Numbered from the stretch's first letter, positions 28,309-38,242 are shown. The stretch: DNA of 48,221 nt from an uncultured Clostridia bacterium (GCA_944387405.1 CALXET010000010.1:1-48221), one strand, 5' to 3'. The notes: generated from the sequence alone by a model not told the origin. Translations and numbers: made by a program.

Positions 28309-31300
28309 TTATACTAATACATATTTTTTAATAGCAAATATTCCGCATCCTAATACAGATATTATTGTTATTGTTAAAATAATGTATAATTGTGTTCCAC
28401 CTGTTGAAATTGATAAGATTACTGATGCATCATCTATATCATCTTCACCATCCTTTTTGTTGTTTGGTGTTGAATCTATATCTGGTGTATTATATTCATT
28501 ATAGTCATCGCTAATTTCAGCAACATTTGTTTTAAGACCTAAATTCTTTTCAGATCTATCCCATCTTAAAGCTATTTCTACTGTAGCAGATTCACCTGGT
28601 TTTAATAATGTATCTTTTAAGTAATCTGTTGTAACTGCTCCATCTTCTCTTTGTTTCCATCCATATTCCTCATTATCTTCTTCGTAGAATAATAAACCTT
28701 CTGGAATATAATCTGTAAGCTCTGTAGCATATCCTTCAAGTTCACCTTCATTTGTAACTTTAATTTGGAATACAAATACTACTTGTGTAGTTTTTAATTT
28801 TTTTCTATGGATTTCAACTTTTACTACTGGATCTGGATTTTCTGTTCCATCATATCCTGTATCAGTAACTTTTGTTTTTCCATCTTCAGTTACTCTTACT
28901 TGGCTAACATATTTAAGTAATGATAAATCAAAATATTTAACTGTTATTCTTTCATTATCTATATCATCTTCACCATCTTTATCATTATTTGGTTCAGAAT
29001 CAACATCATCTATTGGATTTCCATTTTCATCTTGGTCATCTGTAATTTCAGCTGTATTTATTATTACTCTATTTTCTTGATCTATAGCTTCTTGATTTAC
29101 TTTAAATGCTACTTTAACATCTCTATAATCTGGATTTGTATCAGTAATTCCTACTTGTTTATCATAAGCTTTTATTGGACCTTCTCCTCTTGCATCAGAG
29201 TTAGCTTTTGAATAATAATCTGTTGCTATTAATTCTGCTTCATTTGGATCTGTTACTTGTACATATTGTTTACCTCCAAATGTTGCAAGTTGCATAGAAG
29301 TTGGATCTTCACCATCTTTTAATTCTCTATACATTTTCCACATATAGCTTACATTTGTTTCATTTTCAGGTAAGAAAACTAATCCTTCAGGAATGTCATC
29401 TTTTATAACAGATGCATATCCTTCAACACTTCCTTCATTATATACTCTTATTGTATATGTAACTATATTTTCATTTGCTACATCTAATGGTGTCTGAGTA
29501 TGAGTATAATCTATCTCTCCATTTTCATTTATTATAACTGATGGTTCTCTATCTGTAATTTCTTTATCATTTAATCCAGTAATAAATTTTTGAAGAGCTA
29601 AATCAAATACTACAGGAATTACATTTTCTTCATCTTGGTCGTCTTCTTCTTCATCTTTATTATCTGGCTCTGAATCTTCATCATCGCCATCATCTTCTGT
29701 AATCTCTGCAATATTTGTAATTACTACTGGTGTCTTAGAAATTACTCTAAACTCAATTTGAACATCAGCATAAGAAATCACATTATTATCTTTATCAAAT
29801 GCTTTTATTGGCTCTTGTGTTTCTAAATATCTTGTTCTAACACCTTCTGTCCAACCTGTTTCTGTTTCCTCAGTAAATGTTTCCCATTTGTATTGATAAT
29901 TAATCTGACTACCACTTACATAATTTCCGTTCTCATCTACTTCATAAGTTACAAATTCAAGTCCTTCAGGTACATTATCAACTATTTCTTTTGCAATAGC
30001 ATCTACTTCACCTTCATTATATACTCTTATTGTATATACAATAGTATCCCCTACTTTAACTTGTACTGGATCTTTTGACATTGTATAATCCGCATCATGA
30101 ACAGTCTCGTCATTTGCAAGTTTAGTAGTATCTACTATTGGTTCTCTTGAAGGATCTACTTGAGTTCCATTTACTGCATTTATAAATTTCTTTAATGCTA
30201 AATCATATCTTTTAACAACTAATGTTAAATCTTCATAATCATCATCATCTTGGATATTTGAATCTTCAGGATAAGAATCAACATCTATTTCATCAGGCTC
30301 TGAGTCCCTATCTGCTTCTATCACATTTCCATCTTTATCAGCTTCTTCTGTTATTGCTGCAATATTTTTTAATGTATCGTTATCAAGTTCCTCTTCAGCA
30401 GTTACTATACATGCAACTTGAACAGTTAGGCTTGATGGTTCATTACTTGACTTATCAAAAGCCGGAATAAGATTTGTGTTTCCACCTTCTGTATATTTTA
30501 ATAAATCAGTTCTAATTGTTGTTCTACCTAAAACAACATCTTCTTCTGAAACATCTCCACCTGTCACAAAATCACTAGATGTTACATTATTTGTTCCATC
30601 TTTAATAGTTGATAATTTAACCGTCTCAGCATTTTCTGAATCAATTCTCCAACCATTATTATAATTTATAGTGTGATTTACTAAAAATCCTAATCCTTCT
30701 GGGATATAATCTGTAATTTCATTTACATATGCATCTTCTTCGCCTTCATTGTATACTCTTATTGAATATACAACTATGTCACCTGTTTTAACTGTTACAG
30801 GTTCTTTTGAATGATTATATTCTGCTGTTGTTGATGTGTCATTTACTAAATCTGTAACATCTACAACTGGTCTTCTTTCTTTATTTTCACCATTAACTGT
30901 AGAAATATATTTTCTTAAAGCTAAATCTATTTCTTTTTCAGGTTCTGGCTCTGGTTCAACTTTTAGTTTTTCAAAGTCATCATCGTCTTCTCTACCTTCA
31001 TAGTAATAATTACTATCAGATAAGTCATCTTTATTTGTCTCTTTACCCTTATAAGGCTCTAAGTCAATTTCATCTATATTTATAGATCCTGGTACGGAAT
31101 CTATATCATCTACATTATCCTCAACAATCTCTGCCAAGTTTGTTAAAATACCTTCTGTAAATTCTGTATTTACAACACATTCAATTTTAACTGATGTTGA
31201 TGATAAATTCATTGTCTCTCTATCAAACGGTTCTAATTCATAATTCTCTGTATATGCAGTTGTCGCATATCTTCCATCTGCAGAAACAATCCATCCATAT

Positions 31301-32691
31301 TCTCTATTTATTTCACTATCTTCTACATAGCTTAAACCTTCTGGTAAATAATCTCTTATTTTTGTAGCAGTTCCTTTTTCTGATCCTTCATTATAAACTG
31401 TTAAAGTATATACTACTTTATCTCCTGGTTTAATAAGTACAGGATCTTTTTTGTGATTATATTCTATTCTATTTTCTTGATCATCATATATAATATTAGG
31501 AATTCTTGAAGTTATTTCAGTACCATTTACTGCTGTTATATATTTTCTTAATGCCAAATCATAAACTTTTTCAGGTTTTGTTATTGTAACTTCTGTCTCT
31601 TCGTGAATATCATTTGGCTTTGATTCAATACTTATTAATGGTTGTGCATTTGCTACATCTGATGTCCAAAGTGTAATTGAAGTTTCATTATCTCCTTTTA
31701 CGTCTAATTCCATTTTAACTTTAGTAATATCAGTATTTGCTGGAAGTTTTACATATAAATCTTGATCTAATGCTCTTTTTATATTTGTTACTCTCTTTCC
31801 ATCAGCACTAGGAGCATCAACTAAACTATAACCTTCTAACATCTCATCATCTTGATCTTTAAAAGTAACTGTAAAGTTTGTATTAGTTCCACTAGTAATG
31901 TGGAATGGTCCAACATATAGATAGTCTCCATCTTCTATTGTTGTTTTTTCTGTATCTTTAATTGTTGGATTAGTATTTGACTCATCGCTTGATGAAGTAT
32001 TAGATAAGTTTCTATAATATTCAACTGCTGTAGCAATTAATTCTGCTTTTTGTGGATATGTACCTTGTCCATTAAATACGTCTCCATCAATCGTATAAGT
32101 AATTGCATTTTTTGATAAATCTAAATCATTAGTTATTTCCCAAATAACTAATTGCATTGCAAAGAATAAATCATCATCTGTTATTATATTCTTAATTGTT
32201 TCCACTGTAGTAGGTGGTATTAGATCTTTATCTTCTTCAATTCTCTCAGCATAAACTTGAGCTATCTTTTCTTCAAAATCATCATACATATTAGCTTTTG
32301 TTATTAGTCGTATGATTTTCTCTGCTTTTGCTGAATCTAGTTTTGAAGCATTTTCCTTAGTAAATTCACCTTGACTTGTATAATTAGTATTTTTTGTTCC
32401 ATCTTCTGATGGGAATTTACCATTCATATCTAAACAAAAGATATATGTAGAAAAATCTGCTGTTCCATTATCATTAACAAAAGTTCTATATGTAACCCTA
32501 TTTCCTATCTTATATCCGAATTTGTTTCCGTCTACATCTTTACTTGGATGTAAAACTGAAATTCCAAAAGTTGTTTTAGAATCTTTTGCTGTTTCTAATG
32601 CTGCGAAAGCAATATTAGAAAAACTTGGTAACATTAATGCAACCACACATACTGTTACTATTAATCTTTTTAACATCCTTTTTAACTTCAC
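28309..32691 (-). CDS. Giant surface protein A: predicted thioester-domain adhesin with five DUF11-type repeats
   Basis: About 1,460 residues. Signal peptide to about residue 30. The N-terminal domain carries the pair expected of thioester (TED/TQXA) adhesins: Cys86 in IFCLDMNG and Gln180 in MQLVIWEITND, the residues that would form an internal thioester able to bind host amines covalently. Next a beta domain with YVGPF, then five DUF11-like repeats starting near 377, 588, 829, 1029 and 1254. Each opens DL(A/S)L.K(Y/F)(I/V) and closes N.A(E/A)I, with very acidic linkers. Ends STGG, one hydrophobic helix, IKKYVLV. Start: the ATG at 32712 precedes its own GGGAGGA; the GTG at 32691, 6 nt after that site, is preferred. 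Monocistronic, with its own promoter and terminator. Thioester function is inferred from motifs only. Confidence 0.8.
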   Translation of the reverse strand: MKLKRMLKRLIVTVCVVALMLPSFSNIAFAALETAKDSKTTFGISVLHPSKDVDGNKFGYKIGNRVTYRTFVNDNGTADFSTYIFCLDMNGKFPSEDGTKNTNYTSQGEFTKENASKLDSAKAEKIIRLITKANMYDDFEEKIAQVYAERIEEDKDLIPPTTVETIKNIITDDDLFFAMQLVIWEITNDLDLSKNAITYTIDGDVFNGQGTYPQKAELIATAVEYYRNLSNTSSSDESNTNPTIKDTEKTTIEDGDYLYVGPFHITSGTNTNFTVTFKDQDDEMLEGYSLVDAPSADGKRVTNIKRALDQDLYVKLPANTDITKVKMELDVKGDNETSITLWTSDVANAQPLISIESKPNDIHEETEVTITKPEKVYDLALRKYITAVNGTEITSRIPNIIYDDQENRIEYNHKKDPVLIKPGDKVVYTLTVYNEGSEKGTATKIRDYLPEGLSYVEDSEINREYGWIVSADGRYATTAYTENYELEPFDRETMNLSSTSVKIECVVNTEFTEGILTNLAEIVEDNVDDIDSVPGSINIDEIDLEPYKGKETNKDDLSDSNYYYEGREDDDDFEKLKVEPEPEPEKEIDLALRKYISTVNGENKERRPVVDVTDLVNDTSTTAEYNHSKEPVTVKTGDIVVYSIRVYNEGEEDAYVNEITDYIPEGLGFLVNHTINYNNGWRIDSENAETVKLSTIKDGTNNVTSSDFVTGGDVSEEDVVLGRTTIRTDLLKYTEGGNTNLIPAFDKSSNEPSSLTVQVACIVTAEEELDNDTLKNIAAITEEADKDGNVIEADRDSEPDEIDVDSYPEDSNIQDDDDYEDLTLVVKRYDLALKKFINAVNGTQVDPSREPIVDTTKLANDETVHDADYTMSKDPVQVKVGDTIVYTIRVYNEGEVDAIAKEIVDNVPEGLEFVTYEVDENGNYVSGSQINYQYKWETFTEETETGWTEGVRTRYLETQEPIKAFDKDNNVISYADVQIEFRVISKTPVVITNIAEITEDDGDDEDSEPDNKDEEEDDQDEENVIPVVFDLALQKFITGLNDKEITDREPSVIINENGEIDYTHTQTPLDVANENIVTYTIRVYNEGSVEGYASVIKDDIPEGLVFLPENETNVSYMWKMYRELKDGEDPTSMQLATFGGKQYVQVTDPNEAELIATDYYSKANSDARGEGPIKAYDKQVGITDTNPDYRDVKVAFKVNQEAIDQENRVIINTAEITDDQDENGNPIDDVDSEPNNDKDGEDDIDNERITVKYFDLSLLKYVSQVRVTEDGKTKVTDTGYDGTENPDPVVKVEIHRKKLKTTQVVFVFQIKVTNEGELEGYATELTDYIPEGLLFYEEDNEEYGWKQREDGAVTTDYLKDTLLKPGESATVEIALRWDRSEKNLGLKTNVAEISDDYNEYNTPDIDSTPNNKKDGEDDIDDASVILSISTGGTQLYIILTITIISVLGCGIFAIKKYVLV

Positions 32692-32775
32692 AAAAATTCC
32701 TCCCTTATTCATTTAATATTTTCTATATAATCGTTATTTCCGTAGCGTTTTCGATTCTTAAGCATTTCAGTTTCT

Positions 32776-32804
32776 ATTATATTACATTTTTGTTACAATT
32801 GCAA
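32776..32804 (-). promoter_or_regulatory. Promoter for surface protein A
   Basis: Minus strand TTGCAA (32804-32799), 17-bp spacer, perfect TATAAT (32781-32776). It gives a 5' leader of about 80 nt containing CTACGGAAATAACG. Confidence 0.65.
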
Positions 32805-32900
32805 GGCTTTTGTTAGAATATTATGTAAATTAAGCTTTTTTTTAATTATTTACTCTATTTTTATATATTTTTCTTGAAATAATTTAATAGCACACTAAAA

Positions 32901-32931
32901 AAGAGGACTAATTTCCTTTATCAGTCCTCTT
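32901..32931 (-). terminator. Rho-independent terminator of surface protein B gene
   Basis: A 9-bp perfect stem AAGAGGACT / AGTCCTCTT (32901-32909 with 32923-32931) followed on the minus strand by a T-run, 22 nt after the stop codon. Confidence 0.85.
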
Positions 32932-32952
32932 CATTTTCATTTTTTATTTTCT

Positions 32953-35900
32953 CTATTTTCTATGTCTATATTTATTATTGTCTACTAAAATTGTTGCTTC
33001 TTGTGGTTTATACACATATTTATATATTATAAATCCTCCTGCTGTTAATATTGTTATTATTGTTATTGTTAATATTATATATAATTGTGTGCCTCCTGTC
33101 TTTATTGATAGAATTACGATTGCATCATCTATATCATCTTCTCCATCTTTCTTATTGTCTGGGGTTGAATCTATGTCTGGTGCATTATACTCATTCTCAT
33201 CATCACTTATTTCTGCTGTATTTATCTTTTGTCCCAAGTTATTACTTGAATTCTTCCATCTTAGTACTAATTTTACTTCTGCACTTTCTCCTGGTTTTAG
33301 TAATTTATCTTTTAGATAATCTGTCGTTATCTTTCCGTCTTCTCCTGTCTTCCAGTTGTACTCTTCATTATCTTCTTCATAAAACTCTAACCCATCTGGT
33401 ATATAATCTGTTATCTCTGTCGCGTATCCTTCTATTTCTCCTTCATTTGTTATCTTTATTGTATATGTATATCTTACTTTCGTAGTCTTTAACTTATTTC
33501 TATGTATTTCTACTTTTACTATCGGCTCTGGGTTTTCTGTTCCATCATATCCTGTTTCTGTTACTTTCTTTTCTCCATCTTCTGTTACTTCTACTTCACT
33601 TACGTATTTTAATAATGATAAATCAAAATATTTTAACTGGATATACTCTTTATCTATATCGTCTTCCTCTTCTTTATCATTATCTGGGGTTGAATCTTTA
33701 TCTTCTACCTCATTTCCATCTTCATCTTCATCATCACTTATTTCTGCTGTATTTATTATTACTCTATTTGCTCCATCTACTGCTGTCTCTGTTACTTCAA
33801 ATTCTACTTGTAAATCTCTAAAGTCTGGATTCGTATCTGTTAACCCTACCTCTTTATCATATGCTTTTATTGCACTTTCTCCTCTTTGGGTTGCCTTTTC
33901 ATATGAATAATAATCTGTGGCTATTATTTCAGCTTCTTCTACTTTCTCTACTTCTACATATTCTTTTTCGTCAAATTTTACTATTATTAAATTTGTTTTA
34001 TCTTCATCTTCTTTTACTTTTCTATACATCTTCCATTCATATTTCTTATTTACTTCACTTTCTGGTAAAAATGTTATTCCATCTGGAAGATCATCTTTGA
34101 CGATACTTGGAAATCCTGCTATATCTCCTTCATTGTATATCCTTATTGTATATGTTACTTTATTTCCATGAGCTACTACATATGGTTCTGTTGTATGCGT
34201 ATATTCTATTTCACCATTATTTATTGTAAGCTCTGGTTTTCTATCTGTTACTACTTTTTCATCAACTTCTGTTATAAATTTTTGAAGGGCTAAATCAAAT
34301 GCTCTATGAGTATTAGTTACTTTAAATCCACTTGATTTATCTCCTGAAATTGTTACTTCATATCCTTCTGGCACTGGCATCTCTACTATAGTATATACTA
34401 TCTCTTTTCCATTACTATTTTTATCTAAATCTGTAAATTCTGCCTTCCAACTATTTTCGTTACTTAATTCTACGGTCTTTCCAGTATCTTCTCCATCTGC
34501 TAATAATTTTATTGTTACTTTATCTGGTCTTATTCCATCTCTATTATCAAAATCGTCCCATAACTTTTCTACCGGTATATCTATTTTTTCTGGTGTATAT
34601 GAATTTGTTATAGTAAAACCACTTGTCTTATCTCCTGAAATCGTTACATTATATCCTTCTGGTACTGGCAATTCTTCTATAGTATAGACTATTTCTTTTC
34701 CATTATTATTTCTATCTAAATCTATAAACTCTGCCTTCCAATTATTTTCGTCACTTAATTCTACGGTCTTTCCAGTATCTTCTCCATCTGCTAATAATTT
34801 TACTGTTACTTTATCTGGTCTTATTCCATCTCTATTATCAAAATCGTCCCATACCTTTTCTACTGGAATATTTATTTTACCTGGTGTATATGAATTTGTT
34901 ACAGTAAAACCACTTCTCTTATCTCCTGAAATTGTTACATCATATCCTTCTGGTACTGGCATCTCTACTATAGTATACACTATCTCTTTTCCATTGTTAT
35001 TTTTATCTAAATCTGTAAACTCTGCCTTCCAATTATTTTCATCATTTAATTCTACTGTCTTTCCAGTATCTTCTCCATCTGCTAATAATTTTATTGTTAC
35101 TTTATCTGGTCTTATTCCATCTTGATTATTATTATCATTCCATATCTTTTCTACTGGAATTTTTATCTTTCCAGGAGTATATGTATTCGTTATTATGAAA
35201 CCATCTTCCTTATTTCCAGCTATATTTGCATTATATTCACTTGGTACTGGATTTTCTTCTACTGTATAAACTATCTCTTTTCCATTACTATTTTTATCTA
35301 AATCTATAAACTCTGCTTTCCATCCATTTTGTTCACTTAATTCTACTGTCTTTCCAGTGTCTTTTCCATCTGCTAATAATTTTACTGTTATTTTATCTGG
35401 TCTTATTCCATCTTGATTTGAATTATCATCCCATAACTTTTGTACTGGAATTTTTATTTTTTCTGGTGTATGTGTATTTGTTACAGTAAAGCCACTTGTT
35501 TTATCTCCTGAAATTGTTACCTCATATCCTTCTGGTACTGGCAATTCTTCTATTGTATATACTATTTCTTTTCCATTATTATTTTTATCTAGGTCTGTAA
35601 ATTCTGCTCTCCAACTATTTTGATTACTTAATTCTACTGTCTTTCCTGTATCTTTTCCATCTGCTAATAATTTTACTGTTATTTTATCTGGTCTTATTCC
35701 ATCTTGGTTATTGTTATCATTCCATATCTTTTCTACTGGTATATTTATTTTACCTGGAGTATATGTATTTGTAATATCATAATTATTAATTTCTTTTTGG
35801 TAATTTTCTACAACTTCTTCATCAATCGTATAATTTATTCTTATACCATCTTTATATTCATCAAGATTTGTAAAACTATATGTCCAATCTGGTCCAGTAA

Positions 35901-38124
35901 CTGTTTTTGAATCTATCTTTTCTCCATTAGCATATAAATTTACAATTATACTATTTGGTCTTATTCCGTCCTGATTATTATTATCATTCCATGTTTTTGT
36001 ACCATTAATATTTATCTTTGTTGATGTGTAAGTATTTGTTATTATAAAACCGCCATTTCCATCTGGTTTAATATCAATCTCATATTTTTCAAGTCCATTT
36101 GAACTTGATTCTGAAATAGTATAAATAATTGTATTTCCATTTTCCTTTACTGGTAAATTATCAAAAGAAGCTTGCCAATTATTTTGTGCATTTAAAGTTA
36201 CTGTCTTTCCAGTATCCTCTCCATTTGCTAGTAACTTTATTACAACTTCATTTGGTCTTATTCCATCTTGATTATTTTCATCATTCCATACTTTTTCAAC
36301 TGGTATATTTACTTTATAATCTACTATTAATTTTTCAAAATCATCTTCATCTTCCTCGCCATGATAATAATAATCTTCTTTTGTTAAATCATCCTCTCCT
36401 GATTCTCCGTCATAATCATCTGGGCAACTTCTTGTATCTTCTGATAAATTATCTTCCTCTGAATCTTCGTCTATTACATTTATTCCGTTTTCATCAGTAA
36501 GTCCCGTTATTTCTGCCACATTCGTTAAAATATCTGAATCACTTACCTCATCTGTTACTATACAAGTTATAGTTCTATCTGCAGCTACAACATGTTCTCC
36601 TGAATCTGATAAATCAGATGCATTTAACTGAATATCTGTATTTGTTTTTAAAATTGCATATCTATCTCCATTAGTATCTGTTACTTCTTGCCAATTATTT
36701 TCATCATCAGCTATTCTTAATCCAGAAGGTAGATAATCTTTTATACCTTTTACTATAACATTTTTATCACACTCATTATACACTCTTATTGTATATGTTA
36801 CTTTATCACCAACTTTAACTTTTACCGGTTCTTTTTCATGTAGATATTTAAAATCAGTACCATTAAATGCTCTCGGATCATTTTGTGCTACTACATTTGG
36901 TTCTCTAGAATCCTCAATATTTACTCCATTTATTTTAGTTATAAATTTTCTTAAAGCAACATCGTATTTTAAAATCTCTGCTTCATCAGAATCATTGTGT
37001 TCTTCCTCTGAGAAGCTTACTAATGGTTGAGCAGTATTATTATTTTCTTTATTCCATAAAATCATATTTCTAGTTGTAGATTTTATTTCTATTCTAATTT
37101 TATCTATAGTATTTGCTGTTGTAAGTGGGATTCTAATATAAAATTTATTGTTTCCAGCTCCTTTTAAACTTCCATATGAAGTAGCAGAATTACTATTTCC
37201 ATTATACACCCCATAATTTGAAAGTTTTGTCTTAGTTTCTTGATTATTATTAACTTTAACACTATATATATTATATTCTTTTACATTTTCAGAATTCTTA
37301 ATTTGAAATGGTCCAACAAATACATATCCATTAACTTTTTGTGCACTTTTTTCAGAAGATTTGCTCGAAAATGTTGGTAATACAACATTTTCTTCTGGTA
37401 AATTATTTTGATAATCATTTGCAATATCTCTAATGCAGCTTAATATTATTGCTTGCGCATCTGCTTTATGTGACTCAGCAGAATTCCATGAGTTTGAAAT
37501 ATTAGGAGTCATTGTTTCTTTTAATGTATCTGTATCTAACCCATTTGTAATTTCCCATATAGCAATTTGTTCTAAAACAAATATATCATCTGCGTCTAAT
37601 AAATCTGAAATAGCATCTTTATCTTCTTCTGTCCATCCGTCTTTTACAACCTCATCAATCCAATCTCTTATATTCTCTTTTGATTGAAAAGTGTCATAAT
37701 TGTATCCCTTATTTATAATCGCTAAAACCTTACCAATTTGTTCACTAGATAATTTTGTACTATTACTTCTAGAACTTAATGTAACTTGTGAACTTGTAGT
37801 TAAATTACCATTGCTTTTATATTCTGATGAAAGTCCACTTGTTGTTCCAGAGCTAACTTCAGTAGGGAAAAGTCCATTTACGTCTAAACAAAATATATTT
37901 TTACTATAATCTTGTTCTGTTCCACTTTGATTAGTTAAATAGGTCCTATAAATAGGTCTATTAGAATTTACCATATAATATAGTCCATTTGGTTGTTCAA
38001 AAGTCACTCCAAAATATACCTTTGATCCACTACTTGTATTCCAATCAGCTGCAAGTATTATATTGGTTAATATCACACTTATAAAAATTAAAACAATTAT
38101 TATACTAGACAATCTTTTCTTCAT
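32953..38124 (-). CDS. Giant surface protein B: predicted thioester-domain adhesin with seven Cna_B isopeptide domains
   Basis: About 1,723 residues. Signal peptide; thioester-type N-terminal domain with Cys79 (IFCLDVNG) and Gln186 (LEQIAIWEITNG); YVFVGPF domain; one DUF11-like repeat (about 387); seven tandem Cna_B domains (about 603-1265); two more DUF11-like repeats; KTGG, hydrophobic helix and a cytoplasmic tail of about 20 residues. Each Cna_B unit keeps the likely isopeptide trio: Lys in V(E/Q)K.W or TKTW near the start, Glu in YT(I/V).E, and Asn in (I/V)TN(T/S)(Y/H) at the end. The start ATG at 38124 has GGTGGTTAAG before it; the upstream in-frame ATG (38136) has no site. The last 1,180 bp (32990-34169) are identical to surface protein C. 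Predicted to be a rigid, self-crosslinked adhesin. Own promoter and terminator. Confidence 0.82.
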   Translation of the reverse strand: MKKRLSSIIIVLIFISVILTNIILAADWNTSSGSKVYFGVTFEQPNGLYYMVNSNRPIYRTYLTNQSGTEQDYSKNIFCLDVNGLFPTEVSSGTTSGLSSEYKSNGNLTTSSQVTLSSRSNSTKLSSEQIGKVLAIINKGYNYDTFQSKENIRDWIDEVVKDGWTEEDKDAISDLLDADDIFVLEQIAIWEITNGLDTDTLKETMTPNISNSWNSAESHKADAQAIILSCIRDIANDYQNNLPEENVVLPTFSSKSSEKSAQKVNGYVFVGPFQIKNSENVKEYNIYSVKVNNNQETKTKLSNYGVYNGNSNSATSYGSLKGAGNNKFYIRIPLTTANTIDKIRIEIKSTTRNMILWNKENNNTAQPLVSFSEEEHNDSDEAEILKYDVALRKFITKINGVNIEDSREPNVVAQNDPRAFNGTDFKYLHEKEPVKVKVGDKVTYTIRVYNECDKNVIVKGIKDYLPSGLRIADDENNWQEVTDTNGDRYAILKTNTDIQLNASDLSDSGEHVVAADRTITCIVTDEVSDSDILTNVAEITGLTDENGINVIDEDSEEDNLSEDTRSCPDDYDGESGEDDLTKEDYYYHGEEDEDDFEKLIVDYKVNIPVEKVWNDENNQDGIRPNEVVIKLLANGEDTGKTVTLNAQNNWQASFDNLPVKENGNTIIYTISESSSNGLEKYEIDIKPDGNGGFIITNTYTSTKININGTKTWNDNNNQDGIRPNSIIVNLYANGEKIDSKTVTGPDWTYSFTNLDEYKDGIRINYTIDEEVVENYQKEINNYDITNTYTPGKINIPVEKIWNDNNNQDGIRPDKITVKLLADGKDTGKTVELSNQNSWRAEFTDLDKNNNGKEIVYTIEELPVPEGYEVTISGDKTSGFTVTNTHTPEKIKIPVQKLWDDNSNQDGIRPDKITVKLLADGKDTGKTVELSEQNGWKAEFIDLDKNSNGKEIVYTVEENPVPSEYNANIAGNKEDGFIITNTYTPGKIKIPVEKIWNDNNNQDGIRPDKVTIKLLADGEDTGKTVELNDENNWKAEFTDLDKNNNGKEIVYTIVEMPVPEGYDVTISGDKRSGFTVTNSYTPGKINIPVEKVWDDFDNRDGIRPDKVTVKLLADGEDTGKTVELSDENNWKAEFIDLDRNNNGKEIVYTIEELPVPEGYNVTISGDKTSGFTITNSYTPEKIDIPVEKLWDDFDNRDGIRPDKVTIKLLADGEDTGKTVELSNENSWKAEFTDLDKNSNGKEIVYTIVEMPVPEGYEVTISGDKSSGFKVTNTHRAFDLALQKFITEVDEKVVTDRKPELTINNGEIEYTHTTEPYVVAHGNKVTYTIRIYNEGDIAGFPSIVKDDLPDGITFLPESEVNKKYEWKMYRKVKEDEDKTNLIIVKFDEKEYVEVEKVEEAEIIATDYYSYEKATQRGESAIKAYDKEVGLTDTNPDFRDLQVEFEVTETAVDGANRVIINTAEISDDEDEDGNEVEDKDSTPDNDKEEEDDIDKEYIQLKYFDLSLLKYVSEVEVTEDGEKKVTETGYDGTENPEPIVKVEIHRNKLKTTKVRYTYTIKITNEGEIEGYATEITDYIPDGLEFYEEDNEEYNWKTGEDGKITTDYLKDKLLKPGESAEVKLVLRWKNSSNNLGQKINTAEISDDENEYNAPDIDSTPDNKKDGEDDIDDAIVILSIKTGGTQLYIILTITIITILTAGGFIIYKYVYKPQEATILVDNNKYRHRK
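32990..34169 (-). repeat. 1,180-bp perfect direct repeat, copy 1 (other copy 38280-39459)
   Basis: Encodes the last one and a half DUF11-like repeats, the anchor and most of the tail of surface protein B. No mismatch to 38280-39459 was found (offset 5290). The remaining 37 coding bp on the 3' side show three to four substitutions. The 5' side diverges at once (CATGAGCT against CATTTGCC). Confidence 0.92.
34327..36318 (-). repeat. Seven tandem Cna_B domain repeats (about 285 bp each, coding)
   Basis: Units of about 95 codons reading (I/V)PVEK.W(N/D)D..N.DGIRPDK, then KLLADG.DTGKTVEL, W.A.F.DLDKN.NGKEIVYT, PVPEGY and GF.(V/I)TN(T/S). Units 3 to 7 (read from the N-terminus) are very similar to each other. 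Units 1 and 2 are older and more diverged. This suggests recent internal expansion. Confidence 0.85.
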
Positions 38125-38164
38125 CTTAACCACCATTTATTTTAAATCATTATAATCTCTTTTT

Positions 38165-38193
38165 ATTATACATTAAATAAAAAGAAAAACCAA
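38165..38193 (-). promoter_or_regulatory. Promoter for surface protein B, overlapping the upstream terminator
   Basis: Minus strand TTGGTT (38193-38188), 17-bp spacer, perfect TATAAT (38170-38165). The -35 element lies inside the 3' arm, on the transcript, of the terminator of surface protein C. A second TATAAT occurs about 14 nt downstream. Confidence 0.55.
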
Positions 38194-38220
38194 TATTATT
38201 TTATATAAATATTGGTTTTT
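38185..38220 (-). terminator. Rho-independent terminator of surface protein C gene
   Basis: A 13-bp perfect stem (38185-38197 with 38208-38220), 10-nt loop, then CTTTTTATTT on the minus strand, 22 nt after the stop codon. Confidence 0.88.
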
Positions 38221-38242
38221 CCATTAAATTACTATTTAGCTA

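Noticed and set aside
34327..36318. Regularly spaced direct repeats that might suggest a CRISPR or satellite array
   Set aside because: Units are about 285 bp, fully coding, and translate to Cna_B domains; there are no short repeats with unique spacers and no cas genes.
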